This document shows positions 18,984 through 26,041 of a DNA stretch of 45,489 bases, one piece after another (the stretch's first letter is position 1; the number at the start of each line of letters is the position of its first letter). The DNA is taken from contig JAHYIZ010000023.1 in the NCBI GenBank assembly GCA_019429405.1, forward strand, positions 1 through 45,489, given 5' to 3'. The position numbers were made by a program, and so were the translations under genes. Below the pieces are notes generated by a model. The model saw only the letters and a list, made by a program, of their open reading frames with translations, had not been told where the DNA came from and searched no databases. This DNA is from Paracoccaceae bacterium. Its GTDB lineage: Bacteria; Pseudomonadota; Alphaproteobacteria; Rhodobacterales; Rhodobacteraceae.

Positions 18984-18998
18984 GTTCCCCTTGTGTTC
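18984..18998 (+). promoter_or_regulatory. LexA operator (SOS box) of mmcB
   Basis: GTTC-N7-GTTC with spacer CCCTTGT, an exact match to the direct-repeat LexA box of alphaproteobacteria. It lies in the 17-base spacer between a -35-like TTGCGC (18974-18979) and a -10-like TCATAT (18997-19002), overlapping the latter by two bases, so LexA bound here would block RNA polymerase. It also decides the mmcB start: an ORF beginning at 18982 would contain the operator, so ATG 19009 is preferred. Confidence 0.88.
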
Positions 18999-19008
18999 AT
19001 ATTTGCCC

Positions 19009-19476
19009 ATGTCGCAAGCACCCGCACCCCTGCTGCCCGGCCAGTTGCTCGCGCGCGGGGTGGCGCGGGCGCTTTTGGGGTTCGATTTCGTCAGCTTGCC
19101 CGAGTTTGTGCCTACGCCGGGGCTGCGGGTAGACCTCATGTGCCTTGGCCCCAAGGGCGAGGTCTGGGTGATCGAGTGCAAATCAAGCCGCGCCGATTTC
19201 ATGGCCGACAGCAAATGGCGCGGCTACCTTGAATGGTGCGACCGATTCTTCTGGGCCGTTGATGGCGATTTTCCGACCGAACTGTTGCCCGACGAAACCG
19301 GGCTGATTCTGGCCGATGCCTACGGCGGCGAGATTGTGCGCATGGGGCCCGAGACGCCACTGGCCGGGGCGCGGCGCAAGGCGCTGTTGCGCGCCTTCGC
19401 GCGCGGGGCCGGCCTGCGCCTGCAGGCGCTGCGCGACCCCGGCGTTATTTCCTTGGTTTCTTCGGATTTGCCTTAG
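19009..19476 (+). CDS. mmcB: MmcB family DNA repair protein
   Basis: 155 residues of the MmcB (DUF1052-like) family, restriction-endonuclease-fold proteins named after mitomycin C sensitivity in Caulobacter. The core has the nuclease-like pattern RVDLMCLGPKGEVWVIECKSSRADFMADSKWRGYLEWCDRFFW (given here only as positions about 39-81), with an acidic-then-ECK arrangement like PD-(D/E)XK active sites. The start at 19009 follows from the LexA box position and family alignment. The predicted transcription start coincides with this ATG and there is no Shine-Dalgarno, so translation may be leaderless. The 3' end overlaps the convergent DUF6324 gene by 32 bases. Confidence 0.9.
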   Translation: MSQAPAPLLPGQLLARGVARALLGFDFVSLPEFVPTPGLRVDLMCLGPKGEVWVIECKSSRADFMADSKWRGYLEWCDRFFWAVDGDFPTELLPDETGLILADAYGGEIVRMGPETPLAGARRKALLRAFARGAGLRLQALRDPGVISLVSSDLP

Positions 19477-19663
19477 TTGCGCCCATCGCGCGCGCGGCTT
19501 CGGCGGCGGCGCGCAGTTCATCGGCGATTTCCTCAGCCTCTTCCGGCTCGAAATCAAGCGGCAGTTCCAGCCCCTCGGCCTCCAGGTAGATCCGCACCAT
19601 GCCCAGCGAGGTGGGGCCGATCTGAAGGTTTGCCGCAATGTCGCTTTGCTTGTCGATGCCCAT
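19445..19663 (-). CDS. DUF6324-type small conserved protein
   Basis: 72 residues beginning MGIDKQSDIAANLQIGPTSL, followed by a helix-rich acidic segment (FEPEEAEEIADELRAAAEAA) and a basic tail ending KKPRK. This matches a small conserved protein family of Rhodobacteraceae, recalled as DUF6324; function is unknown. The start ATG at 19663 has GGAGG about 6 bases upstream. The frame is open much further upstream, but that part is antisense to the acetyltransferase gene and lacks conservation cues. Its 3' end overlaps mmcB in antiparallel. Confidence 0.75.
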   Translation of the reverse strand: MGIDKQSDIAANLQIGPTSLGMVRIYLEAEGLELPLDFEPEEAEEIADELRAAAEAARAMGATKANPKKPRK

Positions 19664-19783
19664 GGCCGCCTCCGCCGCTGCGTGTGGCCTTGGGGCTAGC
19701 GCGAAAGCGCGCGCGCTGGCAACAGCGAAATGCTTGACCCTGCGGCGCCGGCGCGCTCCAATCTGGCGCAAACGGGGGCGGGC

Positions 19784-20269
19784 ATGGCGGATACCATCGA
19801 CTTGCGCGATCTGGCGCCGGGCGACGCGGGCTGGGTCATCAGCCGCCACGGCGCGCTTTATGCGCTCGAAGCGGGGTTCGATGCCAGCTTCGAGGCGCTT
19901 GTGGCCGAGATCGTCGCCGACTTTTTGCGCCGGGGCGACCCGATGCGAGAACGCGGCTGGATCGCATGGCAAGGTGGCCAGCGCGTTGGCTGCATCTTTT
20001 GCGTGAGGGTAAGCGACGAGGTGGCAAAGCTGCGCTTGTTCCTGCTTGAACCCGAGCTTCGCGGGCGCGGGATTGGGCGCCTTTTGCTGACAACGGTGCT
20101 CGATTTTGCCCGCGCCCGTGGGTACCGCCGCCTGACGCTCTGGACCCATGAAAGCCACCGCGCCGCCTGCGCGCTTTATGCCGCCGCGGGCTTTACGCTG
20201 ACGAGCGCAAGGCCCGTGCACAACTACGGGCACGATCTGGTGGAACAGGAATGGCAGATTGCGCTTTGA
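19784..20269 (+). CDS. GNAT family N-acetyltransferase
   Basis: 161 residues with a complete GNAT fold: acetyl-CoA-binding motif A is visible as LFLLEPELRGRGIGRLLLTTVL (about residues 83-104), with motif B near HRAACALYAAAGFTL. The opening IDLRDLAPGDAGWVISRHGALYALEAGFDASFEALVAEI resembles the acetyltransferase half of MarR-GNAT fusions, here without the MarR half. ATG 19784 gives the family N-terminus; an upstream in-frame ATG at 19730 is possible but adds an unlikely proline-rich stretch. The substrate is unknown. Confidence 0.85.
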   Translation: MADTIDLRDLAPGDAGWVISRHGALYALEAGFDASFEALVAEIVADFLRRGDPMRERGWIAWQGGQRVGCIFCVRVSDEVAKLRLFLLEPELRGRGIGRLLLTTVLDFARARGYRRLTLWTHESHRAACALYAAAGFTLTSARPVHNYGHDLVEQEWQIAL

Positions 20270-20290
20270 CCGCCGCGGCCAATCGGCCCC

Positions 20291-20319
20291 TTGCATTCGC
20301 GCGCGCACGCGGCTAAATC
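20291..20319 (+). promoter_or_regulatory. Sigma-70 promoter of tRNA-His
   Basis: -35 TTGCAT (20291-20296) and -10 TAAATC (20314-20319) with an exact 17-base spacer. The predicted transcription start is about 20326, only 3 bases before the mature tRNA 5' end. Position and spacing make this convincing. Confidence 0.6.
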
Positions 20320-20328
20320 GCCCCAAGT

Positions 20329-20405
20329 GCCGCCTTAGCTCAGTTGGTTAGAGCACCAGATTGTGGATCTGGGGGTCCCCCGTTCGAGCCGGGGAGGCGG
20401 TACCA
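20329..20405 (+). tRNA. tRNA-His (anticodon GTG)
   Basis: A 77-base cloverleaf. The acceptor GCCGCCT pairs with AGGCGGT (first pair G-U), the D stem is GCTC/GAGC, the anticodon stem CCAGA/TCTGG has loop TTGTGGA with GTG at 20363-20365, and the T stem is CCCCG/CGGGG with loop TTCGAGC. The discriminator is A73 and CCA is encoded. The base before G1 is T, so there is no genomically encoded G-1, and A73 replaces C73. This is the known alphaproteobacterial tRNA-His variant. Confidence 0.97.
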
Positions 20406-20435
20406 CCGAAGGCCGTGGCGCCCCGAGGAGCCGGA

Positions 20436-21263
20436 ATGCGCAAGCCCGACATTCTCTGCATTGGCGCCCAAAAAGCCGGAACCACTTGGTTTCACGTCAA
20501 TTTCGGGGCGCGCGACGACGTGTTCGTGCCGCCGTTCAAGGAATTGCACTTTTTCGACTACCACCATGCGCCCGACAGCGCGAAATGGGCGCCCCAGCAC
20601 ATCCGCAAAAGCGTGAAAGACGCGATCCGCAAGCATGTGATGGCCACGCCCGACATTGACCTTGATTTCATCGCCTATCTCGTCCGCGCGCAGGGCCCGC
20701 ATATGTTTACCCGTAAATGGTATGGCGAAATCTTCGAGCGCGCCGGGGCGGCACAAAAGGCGCTGGATGTAACCCCGGAGTATTGCTGCATTTCCGAGGA
20801 TGGGGTGGAATTCGTGCGCAAGTTTCTGCCTTCAGCGCAGCTTCTCTATTTCGTGCGCGACCCGGTGGAACGGGCGATTTCGCAGATACGGATGAACCTG
20901 AAGCGCAAGGCGAAACTGCCCGAAACCCGCGCCGAATGGCTTTGGGCCGCAAAGCTGCCGGTGATCGGGGTGCGCGGCGATTATGCAAGCTATGTGCCGC
21001 GCTGGCGCGAAGCCTTTGGCGAGGACCGGCTGATGTTCATGCCCTTCGGCATGATCGCCGCGGCCCCCGAAGCCTTCATGGCGCGGATTGAGACCTTTCT
21101 CGGCATGCCGCCCGCTGCCTACCCGAATGCTGCGAAAAAGGTGCACTGGGCGGCGGATATCGAAATACCATCCTTTGTGCGCGACTATCTGGCCGAGGCC
21201 ACACGACCGCAGCGCGTGTTTCTGCAAGCCGAGTTCGGGCCTGAGTTCTGCGCGCAGATCTAG
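20436..21263 (+). CDS. Sulfotransferase domain protein
   Basis: 275-residue PAPS-dependent sulfotransferase-like protein. The 5'-phosphosulfate loop is at residues 10-17 (GAQKAGTT), and the 3'-phosphate-binding motif is in FVRDPVERAISQIRMN. These are the two hallmark PAPS contacts. The start ATG 20436 follows GAGGAG. It begins 30 bases after tRNA-His and converges on allA: the two stops share the palindrome CTAG (21260-21263). The acceptor is unknown; given a capsule locus 5 kb away, a polysaccharide or lipid acceptor is possible but unproven. Confidence 0.85.
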   Translation: MRKPDILCIGAQKAGTTWFHVNFGARDDVFVPPFKELHFFDYHHAPDSAKWAPQHIRKSVKDAIRKHVMATPDIDLDFIAYLVRAQGPHMFTRKWYGEIFERAGAAQKALDVTPEYCCISEDGVEFVRKFLPSAQLLYFVRDPVERAISQIRMNLKRKAKLPETRAEWLWAAKLPVIGVRGDYASYVPRWREAFGEDRLMFMPFGMIAAAPEAFMARIETFLGMPPAAYPNAAKKVHWAADIEIPSFVRDYLAEATRPQRVFLQAEFGPEFCAQI

Positions 21264-21748
21264 CCTGACCGCACCGTTATCGCGCGGGGCAGGGGAAACT
21301 CCTCAAGGTTCGGGCCTGGCCCGATGCGGTCTATCACCGCGAACAGGCCGGGGGCCGCAAGCGGCGTCAGCACGCCGTGCCAGATGCCGCGCAAAAGGTT
21401 GACCGCCTGCCCCGGATCCGCAAGAAACGCGCGCGGCGTACCGGGGGTGCCGCCCGCATCGGGGGCCACGATCACCAGAAACGGTGTCGCGGCCATCGGG
21501 ATAAAGGCCTGGCTGCCAAGCGGGTGGCGTTCGAGCAGATCGAGCGGGTAGGGCAGGGCGCGCGGTTGCGCCTGAAAGATCGAAAGACCCGCCCGGCCAT
21601 GAGGGCCGAAATCAAGCCGGGCGCGGTCATGAAACCGCGCACAAAGACCCGCGTTGATCATCGCATCGGGCATGCCATCGGCTGCAAGCACGTCGCCGAA
21701 GGGGGCAAAGGCGGCGGGTAGCAGTTGTTCGGTGCGAATCGTCTGCAT
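21260..21748 (-). CDS. allA: Ureidoglycolate lyase
   Basis: 162 residues of the AllA family, which splits ureidoglycolate into glyoxylate and urea, the last ring-carbon step of purine catabolism. Typical segments are LLPAAFAPFGDVLAADG, YPLDLLERHPLGSQAFIPM and LRGIWHGVLTPLAAPGLFAVIDRIG. It is the distal gene of a minus-strand operon after the ureidoglycine aminohydrolase, separated by a 56-base gap that holds a repeat hairpin. Confidence 0.93.
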   Translation of the reverse strand: MQTIRTEQLLPAAFAPFGDVLAADGMPDAMINAGLCARFHDRARLDFGPHGRAGLSIFQAQPRALPYPLDLLERHPLGSQAFIPMAATPFLVIVAPDAGGTPGTPRAFLADPGQAVNLLRGIWHGVLTPLAAPGLFAVIDRIGPGPNLEEFPLPRAITVRSG

Positions 21749-21766
21749 GGTGTTCTCGTGTCAAGG

Positions 21767-21802
21767 CCGGGGGTTTTCCACCCCCGGACCCCCGGAGGGT
21801 AT
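21767..21802. repeat. Intergenic hairpin repeat (CCGGGGGT/ACCCCCGG) with GAGGGTATT tail
   Basis: Arms 21767-21774 and 21780-21787 form a perfect 8-base-pair stem around TTTCC, followed on the plus strand by CCCCCGGAGGGTATT (21788-21802), which ends three bases before the neighbouring gene's stop. The same layout, a GC stem then CCCCCGAGGGTATT, recurs at 35181-35222. It may act as an attenuator or terminator between the aminohydrolase gene and allA. Confidence 0.6.
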
Positions 21803-21804
21803 TG

Positions 21805-22659
21805 TTACGTTGGAGAAGCCCAGGGCGCGCCAAAGGCACCGGGGCCGCGCAGGCGGGCGTGGCGGTTGACATCCTTATAGAGCAAATAGCGGAACAGGCC
21901 GGGGCCGCCGGCGTAGCAGGCCTGCGGGCAAAAGGCGCGCAGCCACAAATAATCTCCGGCCTCGACCTCGACCCAATCCTGATTGAGCCGATAGACCGCC
22001 TTGCCTTCAAGCACATAGATCCCGTGCTCCATCACATGCGTTTCCTCAAACGGAATGGTGCCGCCGGGTTGAAAGGTGACGATGTTCACATGCATGTCAT
22101 GCGAAAGGTCCGCGGGGTCGACAAAGCGGGTAGTAGCCCAGCGCCCCTCGGTGCCGGGCATCGGATCTGGGGCGATTTCGGTCTCGTCGGTGACAAAAGC
22201 GGCTGGCGGGGCGAGGCCGGGGGCCGGTTCGTAAAGCTTGCGCAGCCAGTGAAAGCGCGCGGCCAGCGCGGTGCCGTTGTGCAGCTGCCACTGGCTGCCG
22301 ACGGGAAGGTAGGCATAGCCGCCCGGTGCCAGTTCATGTTCCTGCCCGTCGATCGACAGCCAGACGTGCCCTTCGGTGACGAAGATCACCGATTCGGCGC
22401 CCTCGTCGGGTTCGGGCGTATCGGAACCGCCGCCGGGTGCCACCTCCATCAGGTAATGGCTGAAGGTTTCGCAAAAGCCGGTCAGCGGGCGCGCGATCAG
22501 CCACAGGCGCGTGCCCGACCAGCCGGGCAGGTAGCTGGTGACAATATCGGAAAACACCCCGCGCGGGATCACCGCATAGCTTTGCGTGAAGGCGGCGCGG
22601 CCGGTGTGCAGCGTGGTTTGCGGCGGCAAGCCGCCGCTCGGGCTGTGGTAACGGGTCAT
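21805..22659 (-). CDS. (S)-ureidoglycine aminohydrolase, bicupin
   Basis: 284-residue two-cupin protein (UGlyAH/AllE family) that converts (S)-ureidoglycine to (S)-ureidoglycolate and ammonia. The second cupin metal site is seen in the stretch FEETHVMEHGIYVLEGKAVY, with the usual GDYLWLRAFCPQACYAGGPG near the end; the first cupin covers about residues 55-130. It overlaps the upstream puuE-type gene by 4 bases and precedes allA, which consumes its product. The symbol allE is used in E. coli for this enzyme. Confidence 0.92.
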   Translation of the reverse strand: MTRYHSPSGGLPPQTTLHTGRAAFTQSYAVIPRGVFSDIVTSYLPGWSGTRLWLIARPLTGFCETFSHYLMEVAPGGGSDTPEPDEGAESVIFVTEGHVWLSIDGQEHELAPGGYAYLPVGSQWQLHNGTALAARFHWLRKLYEPAPGLAPPAAFVTDETEIAPDPMPGTEGRWATTRFVDPADLSHDMHVNIVTFQPGGTIPFEETHVMEHGIYVLEGKAVYRLNQDWVEVEAGDYLWLRAFCPQACYAGGPGLFRYLLYKDVNRHARLRGPGAFGAPWASPT

Positions 22660-24071
22660 GGCAGCATGTCCTTGAGACGGAGAAGGGCGATCCGCTCGAC
22701 CTGGCGGCAGGCGGTTTCAAATTCGACTTCGGGCGCGGCTTCGAGGCGCGTCTCAAAGGCGGCGAGAATGCCGGATTTGCCATGGTCGCGCACTGCGATG
22801 ATGAAGGGGAAGCTGTGGCGCGCGGTGTAGGCGGCGTTGAGCGCGCTGAAGCGGGCGCGTTCGGCATCGGTCAGCGCATCAAGGCCCGCCGAGGCCTGTT
22901 CGGAGGCAGAGGCCTCGGTCAGGCGGCGCGCGGCGGCAAGTTTGCCCGCAAGATCGGGGTGGGCGCGCAACACGTCCAGCCGTTCAGCGCCGCTTGCGGC
23001 CCGAAAAGCGCGGGCAAGGGCCGCGTGAAGCCCCGCCGCGCTGTCATGCGCGGGGCCGAGTTCGAGCGCAAAGGCGCGCTCGGCCACCCAGGGCGAATGT
23101 TCGAACACGCCGCCAAAGCGGGCGACGAAATCTTCGCGGGCTAGTGTCGAGGGGCGCAGGCGAGGCTGGTGCGGGTGCCGCGCGGCCCAATGCGCCGCGA
23201 TCTGGGCGCGGGTGGCGAACCAGACCCCCGCATGCCCGCGCGCATGGTCGAGAAACCGCCGTAGCCCCTGCACCCGGCCGGGGCGCCCGATCAGCCGACA
23301 ATGCAGGCCGACCGACATCATCTTGGCCGCACCCGTGGCCCCTTCGGCATAGAGTGCATCGAAGCTGTCGCGCAGATAGCAAAAGAAATCTTCGCCGGTG
23401 TTGAAGCCCTGCGGCGTGGCAAAGCGCATGTCATTGGCATCAAGCGTGTAGGGAATGACCAGTTGCGCGCGCCCACCCGTTTCAAGCCAATAGGGCAGGT
23501 CATCGTCGTAAGCGTCTGAAATCCAGTCAAATCCACCATCTTCGGCGGTCAGCCGCAGGGTATTGGCCGAACAGCGCCCGGTGTACCATCCGCGCGGGCG
23601 CGCGCCTGTAACCTGCGTGTGCAGGCGGATACCCTCGGCGATCGTGGCGCGTTCCTCTGCCTCGGGCATGTCCTTGTGTTCGACCCATTTCAGCCCGTGG
23701 CTGGCAATTTCCCAGCCCGCGGACTGCATGGCGGCCACCTGCTCGGGGTTGCGCGCCAGCGCGGTGGCGACGCCGAACACCGTAACCGGCAGGCGCAGGC
23801 CGGTAAAAAGCCGGTGCAGGCGCCAGAACCCGGCGCGGGCGCCATAGTCGTAAAGGCTCTCCATGTTCCAGTGCCGTTGGCCGGGCCAGGGCTGTGCCCC
23901 GACAATCTCCGAAAGGAACGCCTCGGACGCGGCATCGCCATGCAACAGGCAGTTTTCGCCGCCCTCCTCATAGTTCAGCACCAGCGAAATGGCGATGCGC
24001 GCGCCACCCGGCCATGCCGCATCGGGGGGGCTGGCACCGTAGCCGCGCAGGTCTCGGGGGTAACGTGGCAT
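22656..24071 (-). CDS. puuE: Allantoinase (PuuE) fused to OHCU decarboxylase
   Basis: 471-residue fusion. Residues about 1-305 are the polysaccharide-deacetylase-like, cofactor-independent allantoinase PuuE (MPRYPRDLRGYGASPPDAAWPGGARIAISL region, WEIASHGLKWVEH, HCRLIGRPGR). Residues about 310-471 are 2-oxo-4-hydroxy-4-carboxy-5-ureidoimidazoline decarboxylase, with the catalytic-histidine motif AHPDLAGKL and the segments EQASAGLDAL and HSFPFIIAVR. One polypeptide thus makes (S)-allantoin from OHCU and then opens it to allantoate, two consecutive steps. It is divergent from uraH across 131 bases. Confidence 0.95.
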   Translation of the reverse strand: MPRYPRDLRGYGASPPDAAWPGGARIAISLVLNYEEGGENCLLHGDAASEAFLSEIVGAQPWPGQRHWNMESLYDYGARAGFWRLHRLFTGLRLPVTVFGVATALARNPEQVAAMQSAGWEIASHGLKWVEHKDMPEAEERATIAEGIRLHTQVTGARPRGWYTGRCSANTLRLTAEDGGFDWISDAYDDDLPYWLETGGRAQLVIPYTLDANDMRFATPQGFNTGEDFFCYLRDSFDALYAEGATGAAKMMSVGLHCRLIGRPGRVQGLRRFLDHARGHAGVWFATRAQIAAHWAARHPHQPRLRPSTLAREDFVARFGGVFEHSPWVAERAFALELGPAHDSAAGLHAALARAFRAASGAERLDVLRAHPDLAGKLAAARRLTEASASEQASAGLDALTDAERARFSALNAAYTARHSFPFIIAVRDHGKSGILAAFETRLEAAPEVEFETACRQVERIALLRLKDMLP

Positions 24072-24148
24072 CGGGGCCTCATCGCTCGGGTGCGCGCAGT
24101 ATCACGACATCGGCACGCGCGATGCAAGCGCCGCGCAGGGCGGTTGCC

Positions 24149-24167
24149 CCCGCATGCGCGATGCGGG
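24149..24167. promoter_or_regulatory. Dyad in the puuE-uraH divergent promoter region (possible operator)
   Basis: CCCGCAT-GCGCG-ATGCGGG is a perfect 7-base inverted repeat placed between the divergent purine catabolism genes. It lies 35 bases upstream of the uraH ATG. It could be the operator of a purine-responsive repressor controlling both directions, or simply a hairpin. No regulator gene is in the window. Confidence 0.4.
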
Positions 24168-24202
24168 CATAGTCGGGGCAGACGGGTTGCGGGGGAAAAT
24201 GG

Positions 24203-24550
24203 ATGGCCGGATATCTGACTACGCATGTGCTCGATACGGCGCGAGGCTGTCCCGCCGCGAGCTTGCGGATAGAACTCTTCCGGCTTGAGGGGGCTGCACG
24301 GCTGCCATTGGCCGAAGTCTGGACCAATGCCGACGGGCGCACGGATGCGCCGATCCTGCCGCCGGGGCGGTTTACGGCCGGGGTTTATGAGCTGGTGTTT
24401 CATGCCGGCGCCTATTTCGGCGCCAGCGCCGCCAGCCCGCCGTTTCTCGACGAAATTCCGATCCGGTTCGGGCTGTCGGATGCGTCGGCGCATTACCATG
24501 TGCCGCTGCTGCTTTCGCCCTACGGCTATTCGACGTATCGCGGCAGCTAG
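24203..24550 (+). CDS. uraH: 5-hydroxyisourate hydrolase
   Basis: 115-residue transthyretin-like HIU hydrolase that turns 5-hydroxyisourate, the product of urate oxidation, into OHCU. Diagnostic segments are [15 protein letters not shown] at the start, the buried [10 protein letters not shown] strand, the [16 protein letters not shown] region and the invariant C-terminal YRGS. The start has GGGGGAAAA just upstream. It lies between puuE (divergent) and puuD (76 bases downstream, same strand), so the enzymes before and after it in the pathway flank it. Confidence 0.96.
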   Translation: MAGYLTTHVLDTARGCPAASLRIELFRLEGAARLPLAEVWTNADGRTDAPILPPGRFTAGVYELVFHAGAYFGASAASPPFLDEIPIRFGLSDASAHYHVPLLLSPYGYSTYRGS

Positions 24551-24625
24551 GGGCGCGGGCATGGGGCTTGACAAGCGCGCGCCCTCCGCGTCGCCTTGTC
24601 GCAGGCGGATGAGGGGGGGCAGGCA

Positions 24626-25867
24626 ATGATGGACTGGGCGTTCGCGCTGGAATGGGCGGGTTTTGCGGTGCGCTGGCTGCACGTTGTTACCGCCATCGCC
24701 TGGATCGGTTCGTCCTTCTACTTCATTGCGCTCGATCTGGGGTTGCGCGCCGAACCTGTGCCGATGCCGGGGGTGAAGGGGGCCGCGTGGCAGGTGCATG
24801 GTGGCGGCTTTTACCACATCCGCAAATATCTGGTGGCACCCGACGAACTTCCCGCCGAACTCACATGGTTCAAATGGGAAAGCTACGCGACCTGGCTCAG
24901 CGGTTTTGCGATGCTGGTGCTGGTCTATTACCTTGGCGCCGAGTTCTACCTGATCGACCCGGCGGTGGCCGATCTGACGGTCTGGCAGGCGGTGGCGGTC
25001 TCGGCAGGGTCGCTGCTGATTGGCTGGCTCGCCTATGATGCGATCTGCCGCTCGCCGTTCGGGCGCGACAATACGCGGCTGATGCTGGGGCTCTATGTCA
25101 TTCTTGTGGGGGTGGCCTGGGGCTATACACAGCTTTTCACGGGCCGCGCGGCGCTGCTGCATCTGGGCGCGTTCACCGCCACGATCATGTCGGCCAATGT
25201 GTTCTGGGTGATTATTCCGAACCAGAAGATCGTTGTGGCCGACCTGATCGCGGGGCGGGTGCCGGATCCGAAATACGGCATCATCGCCAAGCAGCGCAGC
25301 ACGCATAACAATTATCTGACGCTGCCCGTAGTATTTCTGATGCTGTCCAACCACTACCCCTTGGCTTTCGCGAGCGACTGGAACTGGCTGATCGCAAGCC
25401 ATGTGTTCTTGATGGGGGTGATGATCCGGCACTGGTTCAATCGCCGCCACGCGCATCTGCCGGCGCCATGGTGGACATGGTTTGCAACGGTCGCGCTTGG
25501 CGCGCTGATCGTCTGGCTGTCGCAGCCGGGGATGCGCCTGGCCGCCAATGCGCCGAACGCGGTGCTCAGCCCTGGGGCTGCGCGCTTTGCCGCGGCTGAG
25601 GGGTTTGACGAGGTGGCGGATATCATTCTCGGGCGCTGTTCGATGTGTCACGCGGTTGCGCCCGTCTATGCGGGCCTGGGCCGCGCACCAAAGGCAGTCG
25701 CGCTCGAAACCCCGGCGCAGGTGGCGGAGCACGCTGCGCGCATCTATGTGCAGGCGGGCATCAGCACCGCGATGCCGCCGGCGAATCTCAGCTTTATGGA
25801 GCCGGGCGAACGGGCAGCGATTGTCGCGTGGTATCGTCGCGCCCGCGGGTTCGGTGCGCCGGGCTGA
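24626..25867 (+). CDS. puuD: PuuD, membrane-bound cytochrome-linked urate hydroxylase
   Basis: 413 residues. The N-terminal ~300 residues are the PuuD urate oxidase membrane domain with about eight hydrophobic helices (first WLHVVTAIAWIGSSFYFIAL). The C-terminal ~80 residues are a cytochrome c domain with CSMCH at about 338-342 and a methionine ligand in TAMPPANLS. This type passes electrons from urate to a cytochrome chain rather than making H2O2. I chose ATG 24626, preceded by GAGGGGGGGCAGG; ATG 24629 is nearly equivalent. It is followed by a palindromic repeat shared with the convergent chemoreceptor gene. Confidence 0.95.
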   Translation: MMDWAFALEWAGFAVRWLHVVTAIAWIGSSFYFIALDLGLRAEPVPMPGVKGAAWQVHGGGFYHIRKYLVAPDELPAELTWFKWESYATWLSGFAMLVLVYYLGAEFYLIDPAVADLTVWQAVAVSAGSLLIGWLAYDAICRSPFGRDNTRLMLGLYVILVGVAWGYTQLFTGRAALLHLGAFTATIMSANVFWVIIPNQKIVVADLIAGRVPDPKYGIIAKQRSTHNNYLTLPVVFLMLSNHYPLAFASDWNWLIASHVFLMGVMIRHWFNRRHAHLPAPWWTWFATVALGALIVWLSQPGMRLAANAPNAVLSPGAARFAAAEGFDEVADIILGRCSMCHAVAPVYAGLGRAPKAVALETPAQVAEHAARIYVQAGISTAMPPANLSFMEPGERAAIVAWYRRARGFGAPG

Positions 25868-25936
25868 TCGTTGCCGCGCCGGGTAGGCGCGCGCGCATTG
25901 CTGCAACGACGGTCTTGGTGCACGACCGGGGCTATA

Positions 25937-26030
25937 GCGGTTTGCCGTCATCCTGAATCGCAGACCGTTGTAGCAATATGTTCTTGCGCGCATTTCATCC
26001 GAAAACCGCACCACAGTTTTCGGAATGCGC
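25937..26030. repeat. Palindromic intergenic repeat of the alphaproteobacterial RIME/Bru-RS type
   Basis: The core hairpin is GCGCATT (25988-25994) with AATGCGC (26024-26030) and CCGAAAAC (25999-26006) with GTTTTCGG (26016-26023), a 4-base bulge on one side and a 9-base loop. The preceding 50 bases (from TAGCGGTTTGCCG) look like the other half of the element. The wording CCGAAAACCG...GTTTTCGG recalls abundant repeats of Rhizobiales and relatives. It separates convergent puuD and the chemoreceptor gene and could terminate both. Confidence 0.65.
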
Positions 26031-26041
26031 TTTGGGCCCAC

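Noticed and set aside
23975-26041. 688-codon minus-strand open frame
   Set aside because: Shadow of uraH and puuD; Arg/His-rich translation without family features, while both plus-strand genes are unmistakable.
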